A stretch of DNA of 64,000 bases from RFSX01 sp965248155. GTDB lineage: Bacteria > Bacteroidota > Bacteroidia > Chitinophagales > Saprospiraceae. Under the pieces are notes generated by a model. The model searched no databases, was not told the DNA's origin, and saw nothing but the letters and a program-made list of their open reading frames with translations. Position numbers and translations under genes: made by a program. Every line of letters starts with the position of its first letter. Positions within the stretch are counted from its first letter, which is position 1. Below, piece by piece: positions 58,341-64,000 of the stretch. The stretch is from NCBI GenBank assembly GCA_965248155.1, contig CBDFIO010000001.1, forward strand, positions 496,001 through 560,000, in the 5' to 3' direction.

Positions 58341-60143
58341 TTATGTCTTGACAGATTTTAACCAATCTCTTGGTGATGTTCCATTCGCTTTCTTAAAAAA
58401 TGCATTAAATACCGATTTAGACTTAAAGCCACTTTCGAAAGCCAGACCCAATAATGAAAGATGTTTTAAAGAAGGATTTTGTGCTTTAATTTTGAAATCT
58501 TCAAGACGATATGTATTGATATACTCATTGAAATTTTTTCCAATATGCTTGTTTAGCAGTCAGGAAAGTTTGTTTGGATGCATGGTGAGCTGTTCCGCCA
58601 ATGATTTAAGAGAAAGGTCTGAATCCATATATATTTTTTCATTTTTCATTAGCTCAGAAAGATGATTATTATATTGTTCAATTTCATTGATTTTCAAAAG
58701 TGACTTATGCTCGTCTAAAGACGATTCTTCATTTTTGTGTTCTTCTATGGGTAGTTTAGATTCGTCAAAGATAGTTTCGACCAATTGTTGAAATCTGTCA
58801 AATTTATGGAGTGGTAATAGAAAAGGATCGTTTTTGAAATTAATATATTGACTGATTCTATATTGAACACCTTCCTCCAGAATATCCAATGCTTGCTCAT
58901 AATTTCCTTGATAAATTTGCCGATATAGATGCCACGGTATAACACTTTTGGTTACACCATCTTGTGGTTGCATTTCTTCAAGAGAGCGTTGTTCAGTTAA
59001 ATCGACTGATATAACCCTGTTGTTGAATTGAAAGTAACGCATGCCATCTTTTGAATCTATTCTAGGGTAGTTGTAGTTTAAAAACTGCTTTAACTTATCA
59101 GGATCATTATTCATTACTCCACAAACAATGATAACTTCATCAGCTAATTTCCAATTAGGGTTGATAGCTAATATAGCTTCCATCGTTTCGACAGCTTCAG
59201 TATAATTTTTTGTTAAATAATGGATATTGCCTTTTGTAAATAGGTGACTTGGAGAAAGTGGACTGATAGACAATGCTATATCTGCATGGTACATGGCTTT
59301 TTCAAAATTTCCTATAGCTGAGTACATTTCTGCTAAAGTTACATGTCCAATAGAGTAAGCAGGTTTGAGTTTGATAGCATGTGTGTTATAGAGATATGCT
59401 TCATTGAAATCCCACTTTGTCCAAAGAGATTGGGCTGACAAAAAGAAACAAGTGTTAGGCAAATCTTTATAAAGAGGAAGTGCTTTTTTGATAGTTTTAG
59501 TCGCTTTTTTAAAGCCTTCTTCTTGCGGGATATAATCGTTTGAGGCAAGAAGGTTGTAACTTTGGCTTGCACCTAAATAAGGACGTGTAAAATCTGGATC
59601 GTTTTCAATGCTTTGTTCATAATGCTGTGCTGCCTCAAGCATGTCTGTTTTATTCCATTTGAATTGATGATATCGGCCTTTCAAGTATTCATCATAGGCT
59701 TCAACATTTTGAGTTGGTGGCTCTATAAGCGTGTCTGGTAGTTCAAGATGCCCAAAGTTTTCTCGAATCTGTTCGGCAATAAGAAGACTTACTTCATCTT
59801 GTAAGGCAAAGATGTCATCAAGTTCGCGATTGAAGTTTTTCGAAAAAAGGTGAAACCCATCTTCTGATCTGATCAATTGCGCGGTGATTCTAACATTGTT
59901 GTCGGCCTTCCGAATACTTCCCTCTAATATTGTTGCTACATTTAATTGACTGCCAATAGATCGTACATCAACATTTCTATTTTTAAATGCAAAAGAAGAA
60001 GTTCTGGCCGTTACTTTTAAACCTTGAATTTTAGTTAAAGCATTTATGATTTCTTCAGTAATCCCATCACTGAAGTATTCGTTTTCCTTATCAGAACTCA
60101 TGTTCACAAAAGGGAGTACAGCAATTGAATTTTGATTATTCAT
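58341..60143 (-). pseudogene. AraC-type regulator with TolB-like and TPR domains, in-frame TGA
   Basis: The N-terminus (IAVLPFVNMSSDKENEYFSD through ILEGSIRKADNNVRITAQLI) is the TolB/FlgO-like domain found in adenylate cyclase- and AraC-linked sensors. TPR units follow (YSIGHVTLAEMYSAIGNFEK). The AraC HTH begins LSLKSLAEQLTMHPNKLS and is cut by TGA at 58562-58560. The same frame continues LLNKHIGKNFNEYINTYRLE, then LLGLAFESGFKSKSVFNAFF, ending at TAA 58341. Relatives have Trp at this position, so TGG to TGA is the simplest change. As written, the protein loses most of its DNA-binding domain. Confidence 0.82.
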
Positions 60144-60378
60144 AGTATAAACGCATATGTATCTCCCTAATTTTCCAAATACTAATTGCGGATTGGGAAA
60201 TATTATAGTTCAAGATACAATTATAAAAATCATCAAATCACGGTATGTTCCATTTTGGAATTTTTAAACAGAAAGACAGATGTAGATCATTACAGAAATC
60301 TATTTGTAAAAAGACTAAAACTAATCCGACAAAAATCTGAGAACGTTTTCCTTTCTACATAATCTAATTAAACACGAT

Positions 60379-61552
60379 CTAATTGTACGAAATCACGGAT
60401 ATGTCCTGCATGCTTAAAATTCCACTAGAGTAAAGTGAGGAATGCTGAATGTGGCCAGTCATATATACTCTTTCCTTATTAATAAATTGTTCATCAATAG
60501 ACTCAAATAGGTTTTGATCAAAAGGAATGGCTTTATTAAATCCGATGTAAAATTTGCTGCTGCCATCCAAATCGAAATTAAAATCAACGAGCCCCTTTTT
60601 ATATTCATATTTATAGCCATACTTATAAGCAGAAATGTCACTCAAAACTGCAGATGAAGTAGGGTAGCGTCCAGCTCCTTTACCATAGAAGAACTGTTCA
60701 TCAGCTAATGCACTTCCAAGTAAAACACCATTGAATTCATTATCGGTTTGCCCCAATGTTCCATTTTCAGGAACAAAGGTAGGTAGCACCGAAAGTATAT
60801 TGAGGACGCCCTCATCGTTCGTTTTCGCTTTGCAATCAATTTGATAGCACACTTTTTTTCTTGCGCATATTGAAAATCAAAGGGTTGTAAAGCGGTTATC
60901 CCTTTCCGTAAAATTTTTTCTACCGAAACACGCTTTCCAAAAGCATGCAATCCAATTATACTCAGTTTGTATGTTGCGTCTATACCTTCAACGTCCAAAT
61001 CAGGATTGCTTTCTGCAAAACCTTTTTCCTGCGCTATTTTTAAAGCTTTTGCATAGCATTCCCCTTCCTTCAACATTTTGCTCAGGATAAAATTGGTGGA
61101 TCCATTTACAATTCCTTGAACTGAACTCAATAGATCATTGTCAAAATACTCTTCAAGGTTTCTTATAATGGGTACACTTCCACAGACTGCCGCTTCGTAC
61201 AAGAAGGATACGTTATAATCTCTACTCAACTTAATGAGTTCAAGATGATGTTCTGCTATCATCTTTTTATTGGCACTGATTACAGATTTCCCATTTTTCA
61301 TTGCTCTGGAAGTGATATCGAAAGCAGCATCTGCATCGTCTATAAGTTCCACTACTAAGTCAATGTCACTGTCATTGAGTACATCCTCAGGTATTGATGA
61401 GAATAATGATGCGGGAGCATTTCTTTTTTTGCCGGCTGTTTGATTATAACCTTTTTTATTTCAGCACCCAGCTGTGGTTTTTGAGAAAGCACTTTATAAA
61501 TACCTTCTCCTACAACACCAAAACCGAACAATCCAATATTTACATTCTTCAT
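60379..61552 (-). pseudogene. hom: Homoserine dehydrogenase, two frameshifts
   Basis: Three frames together give the whole enzyme. Frame 1 has the NAD(P)-binding start NIGLFGFGVVGEGIYKVL. Frame 2 has VISANKKMIAEHHLELIKLS, YEAAVCGSVPIIRNL, VQGIVNGSTNFILSKM and the catalytic-region ESNPDLDVEGIDATYKLSII. Frame 3 has PTFVPENGTLGQTDNEFNGV and YGKGAGRYPTSSAVLSDI. One base must be removed at the A7 run (61424-61430) and one added at 60829-60831. The start overlaps the upstream cystathionine gamma-synthase stop by 4 bp. The enzyme reduces aspartate semialdehyde to homoserine for Met/Thr synthesis, so true loss would matter. Confidence 0.86.
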
Positions 61553-62132
61553 ACGAGTACTTCCTTTATTACATTAATTAAATTAAATGCATGATCAAGA
61601 TCCTTGATTAAATCTGCTGCATCTTCAATCCCGCAGGAAAGCCTGATGAGAGAATCCTGAATACCCGATTGTAGTCGTTTGTCTCTTGGTATTGAAGCAT
61701 GAGTCATTTTAGAAGGCAGACAAAGAAGACTTTTAACTCCTCCCAGACTTTCAGCCAACTTGAAGTACTTTGTGTTTGTTGTAAATTTTACTGCTTGCTC
61801 TGAAGAATCTCCTTTCAGACTAAAAGACACAACACCACCAAATAATTTATTCTGTTGTATAGCAGCAATCTTGTGATTTTTATGTGAAGGAAGTCCTGGA
61901 TAATGTACTTTATCCACAAGTTGGTGATTGTCAAGATAGTGCGCAATTTCCAATGCTGTTTCACTTTGTTTTCTAACTCTGAGATCAATGGTTTCTAATC
62001 CTCTAATAGTTAGAAAGCAATCCCAGGGCCCTAGTATTCCACCCGAAGCATTTTGAATGAATTTGATTTTTTCTGATAACTCTTCATTATTTGGATAGTG
62101 GTTTAAATAGGTTGAGTTTCTTATATTAGCAC

Positions 62133-62468
62133 ATGGAACATACTACTACTACTACTACTACTATTACTTGTCCCCATTGCAATTGTACTGACCTTCAAAA
62201 GAATGGTCATAGAGAAAACGGGAGACAACGTTGGCGTTGTAAAGTCTGCAAAAAGAGTTTTCAACTTAGCTATAGCTATAGCTATAGCTATAAAGCCAGA
62301 GAGCCCGGTGTTAAAGAACAAATTGACTCATTAATTCTCAATAGTTCAGGGGTTCGAGATACAGCAAGGATTTTAGGGATCAATAAAAATACGGTGATAG
62401 CTCACTTAAAAAAAAACGCTTCAAGTGAACCCTTATCTATTGAACAAGGAAGAAGTTCAAAGCCTTGA
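62133..62468 (+). CDS. IS1-family InsA (zinc-finger HTH protein)
   Basis: The 111-residue protein has a zinc finger (TCPHCNCTDLQKNG then RWRCKVCKKSF) and an HTH (VRDTARILGINKNTVIAHLK). Two simple repeats sit inside the coding sequence: ACT x7, giving Thr7, and AGCTAT x4, giving (Ser-Tyr)4. A9C at 62408-62417 contains the A-AAA-AAC heptamer used for -1 frameshifting in IS1, joining InsA to InsB. Confidence 0.87.
   Translation: MEHTTTTTTTITCPHCNCTDLQKNGHRENGRQRWRCKVCKKSFQLSYSYSYSYKAREPGVKEQIDSLILNSSGVRDTARILGINKNTVIAHLKKNASSEPLSIEQGRSSKP
62142..62162 (+). repeat. (ACT)7 microsatellite within insA
   Basis: Seven exact ACT units directly follow Met-Glu-His and encode seven threonines just before the zinc finger. 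The unit is 3 bp, so length changes keep the frame. Confidence 0.9.
62268..62291 (+). repeat. (AGCTAT)4 tandem repeat within insA
   Basis: Four exact AGCTAT units encode Ser-Tyr four times, just after the zinc finger. The unit is 6 bp, so length changes keep the frame. Confidence 0.9.
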
Positions 62469-62910
62469 TAATTTGGCAGTAAGTTTTCACTATACAGCAG
62501 AGGCAGATGAGTTTTGGTCTTATGTTGGCAGTAAGGCGAATCAAAGGTGGACTTGGTATGCGATGGATAAGCATTCCGGGATGATTTTGGCTTGGGTTAA
62601 TGGAAAGCGTACCGATGAGAGCTTTGAAAAACTTCTGGATCTTCTTAAAGACATTCCCATTGGTGACTATTATACGGATGATTGGGGAGCTTATAGTAGG
62701 TCATTGCCAAAAAGCTTACATACTATTGGGAAAGATTTGACTTGGAAAATAGAACGGAAAAACTTGAATTTTAGAACGCATATCAAACGTCTTAATAGAA
62801 AAACCATTTGCTTTTCCAAAAATGAACAGATTCACGATAATGTCATTGGTATGTACATCGAAAAATACTATTATAAATCAGGAACTTATGGAGATCATCA
62901 GCCTATTTGA
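62425..62910 (+). CDS. IS1-family InsB (transposase catalytic part)
   Basis: The frame is -1 relative to insA and overlaps it. The IS1-type DDE core shows ADEFWSYVGSKANQRWTWYA, YTDDWGAYSRSLPKS and NLNFRTHIKRLNRKTICFSK. It is normally made only as an InsAB' fusion through the A-AAA-AAC slip, so the annotated GTG start at 62425 is probably not used on its own. Confidence 0.87.
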   Translation: MNPYLLNKEEVQSLDNLAVSFHYTAEADEFWSYVGSKANQRWTWYAMDKHSGMILAWVNGKRTDESFEKLLDLLKDIPIGDYYTDDWGAYSRSLPKSLHTIGKDLTWKIERKNLNFRTHIKRLNRKTICFSKNEQIHDNVIGMYIEKYYYKSGTYGDHQPI

Positions 62911-63620
62911 CCCAGCACCATTATTTGTTACGACCAATCCTGCCACTAAGTCAGAGTGCCCACCAATATATTTTGTAGCACTATGGATGACGATATCAGC
63001 ACCAAGTTTAAAAGGTTTTTGACTTATTGGACTTGCAAAAGTATTGTCTACAACCAGTAGTGCATTTGCATATTTAGCAATTTGTGAGATGCGCTCAATA
63101 TCGCTGACTTTCAAAGTAGGATTTGTGGGGGATTCAAGCCAGATCAACTTTGTGTTTTCATTCAGATAGTCCAGAATATTGTCAGCATCTGTTGTATCTA
63201 CATAATGAATTTTAATACCCAATTTTTGATACACATGGGTAAATAAGCGATAGGCTCCTCCATATATATCGTCAACGGCAATTATTTCATCTCCTGAAGA
63301 CAATAGTTTGGCAACCGAATCAATAGCTGCTAAGCCTGTTGCAAAAGCAAAAGCGGAATGACCTCCTTCTAATTTGGTGACCATATCTTCTAATACTTTA
63401 CGTGTAGGATTCCCAGTTCGGGCATAGTCATATCCTTTGTTTACACCTGGTGCTTCCTGTACAAAAGTAGAAGTCTGGTAAATAGGGACTGAAATGGAGC
63501 CGGTAAGTTCATCTACCGGTACTGAATGAATAATGTCTGTAATACTGCTCATTGTTTATAAAATTTTAATTGTTAATAATTAAGATCTATCGCGAGCAGC
63601 ATCAGGAAGATGCCATAAAA

Positions 63621-63653
63621 AAAAGGCTCTCCTGACAAGTAGAAGAGCCTTTT
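63621..63653 (-). terminator. Rho-independent terminator of the SAM riboswitch
   Basis: On the minus strand AAAAGGCTCT (63653-63644) pairs with AGAGCCTTTT (63630-63621): 10 bp, loop of 13 nt. A T8 tract follows (A8 at 63617-63624 on the plus strand). It lies between the riboswitch and the metB start at 63552, so it is the expression-platform terminator. Confidence 0.9.
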
Positions 63654-63700
63654 ATATAGTTATACATACATCGTATGCAAATATTTAGACATTATTCTAA

Positions 63701-63806
63701 CTTATCTACCTCTGAATTTTTCAGAGTAGGAATTAGCACCTTCTTCACATAATGTGAAAGGTTGCTAAAGCATCATAGGGCCTATCCCTCCGCTTTTCTT
63801 GATAAG
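63701..63806 (-). ncRNA. SAM-I (S-box) riboswitch
   Basis: Read on the minus strand, the segment has P1 (CTTATC with GATAAG), the conserved core GCGGAGGGATAGGCCC, then ATGATGCTTTAGCAACC, a P3 hairpin (TTTCACATTATGTGAA), AAGGTGCTAATTCCTAC, and a P4 hairpin (CTCTGAAAAATTCAGAG). All universal S-box blocks are in order and spacing. It would terminate transcription when S-adenosylmethionine is abundant, controlling the metB-hom operon downstream. Confidence 0.93.
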
Positions 63807-63812
63807 AATCTT

Positions 63813-64000
63813 TTAAAAGAACGTTTTCGAATTCAAGTATCTGGAATTATTTTTTAACAAGCAAATAATTCATGAAAATACTTTTATCGGAACATGTACA
63901 GCTGCTTGCTTATAACGCCTTTCCTATTCACTCAAAACAACATTTGTTAATTCAATTATTCCTGTTCTGTCGTAATACAAGAAAGCATGATTAATTTTTT
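63813..64000. other. Upstream region of the riboswitch, window end
   Basis: No convincing gene is visible. A 40-codon ORF at 63872-63994 on the plus strand has no coding character. The metB promoter should lie here on the minus strand, but I find no exact TAnnTTTG box. Confidence 0.4.

Larger units (their letters stand above)
62094..62919 (+). mobile_element. IS1-family insertion sequence (~826 bp)
   Basis: The target duplication ATTATTTG (8 bp, or 9 bp with a preceding C) is present at 62086-62093 and 62920-62927. Imperfect terminal inverted repeats are GATAGTGGTTTAAATAGG and GGTGCTGGGTCAAATAGG. It carries insA- and insB-type genes. It splits the cystathionine gamma-synthase gene and lies in the opposite orientation to it. 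Confidence 0.88.
61549..63552 (-). pseudogene. metB: Cystathionine gamma-synthase-type PLP enzyme interrupted by an IS1-family element
   Basis: The 5' part (to ~62920) shows PVDELTGSISVPIYQTSTFV, YDYARTGNPTRKVLEDMVTK and the PLP-lysine region IVIHSATKYIGGHSDLVAGL. The 3' part (61549 to ~62093) shows EELSEKIKFIQNASGGILGP, WDCFLTIRGLETIDLRV and SLGGVKSLLCLPSKMTHAS. The two parts rejoin in frame once the IS and one target duplication are removed. The gene lies under a SAM-I riboswitch and is translationally coupled to hom, so it belongs to methionine synthesis. A cystathionine lyase role cannot be excluded. Confidence 0.85.

Noticed and set aside
63872..63994. 40-codon plus-strand ORF at the window end
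   Set aside because: No signal peptide, motif or initiation context. It lies in the expected promoter region of the riboswitch operon.

Overview
The window reads as chromosome from a low-GC Bacteroidetes bacterium, probably marine or otherwise a polysaccharide degrader. The signs are type IX secretion C-terminal sorting domains, Bacteroidetes-style promoter elements (TTTG-N20-TAnnTTTG), many SPase II lipoproteins, AraC regulators built on TolB/TPR modules, and GH28, GH106-like, GH63-like and GH3 enzymes. I see no rRNA, tRNA or CRISPR. Genus cannot be fixed from the sequence.

Layout. 1-4.8 kb: a frameshifted polytopic glycosyltransferase/TPR-type gene, an SRPBCC protein, an AraC regulator and a lipoprotein arylsulfotransferase. 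4.9-9.4 kb: a short glycan operon (GH106-like, GH28, unknown lipoprotein). 9.4-14.2 kb: a pentapeptide-repeat protein, a small unknown protein, and two TPR genes cut off on either side of IS3 copy 1. 14.3-16.4 kb: a lipoprotein related to cholesterol-dependent cytolysins, with a propeller-like tail in place of domain 4. 17.1-21.5 kb: a GcvT-like folate enzyme with two paralogous FAD oxidoreductases. 21.5-24.8 kb: small membrane proteins, a winged-helix regulator, a ClbS/DfsB-like protein and a broken pentapeptide protein. 24.8-28 kb: a secreted alpha/beta hydrolase split by an IS982-family element, with two small exported proteins upstream. 28-32.4 kb: an MFS transporter, a GH63-like hydrolase and a frameshifted sodium:solute symporter. 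32.4-43 kb: an S41 protease, two T9SS-secreted arylsulfotransferases around a SulP transporter, a probable methanethiol S-methyltransferase (mddA) and others. 43-45 kb: IS3 copy 2, truncating a GNAT gene. 45-51 kb: a sulfotransferase, a GNAT enzyme, a TonB-domain protein divergent from a membrane-bound winged-helix regulator, and an NrtR-like regulator divergent from a GH3 enzyme. 51.4-57.7 kb: a MarR/adaptor/RND efflux operon whose TolC gene is cut by IS3 copy 3. 57.7-64 kb: a truncated tautomerase, an AraC-TPR regulator with an in-frame TGA, and a SAM-I-riboswitch operon (cystathionine gamma-synthase, then homoserine dehydrogenase) broken by an IS1-family element.

Two cross-cutting patterns stand out. 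First, at least nine single-base frameshifts affect eight otherwise well-conserved genes, mostly at or beside short runs of one base. This suggests either sequencing indels or widespread gene decay. Second, all three 1464-bp IS3 copies lack target duplications and are flanked by unrelated truncated genes. This suggests recombination between copies or assembly misjoins at the repeats.

The most interesting biology is the cytolysin-like lipoprotein, the sulfur-related set (three arylsulfotransferases, SulP, a sulfotransferase, MddA), and three regulator/operator pairs visible directly in the DNA.
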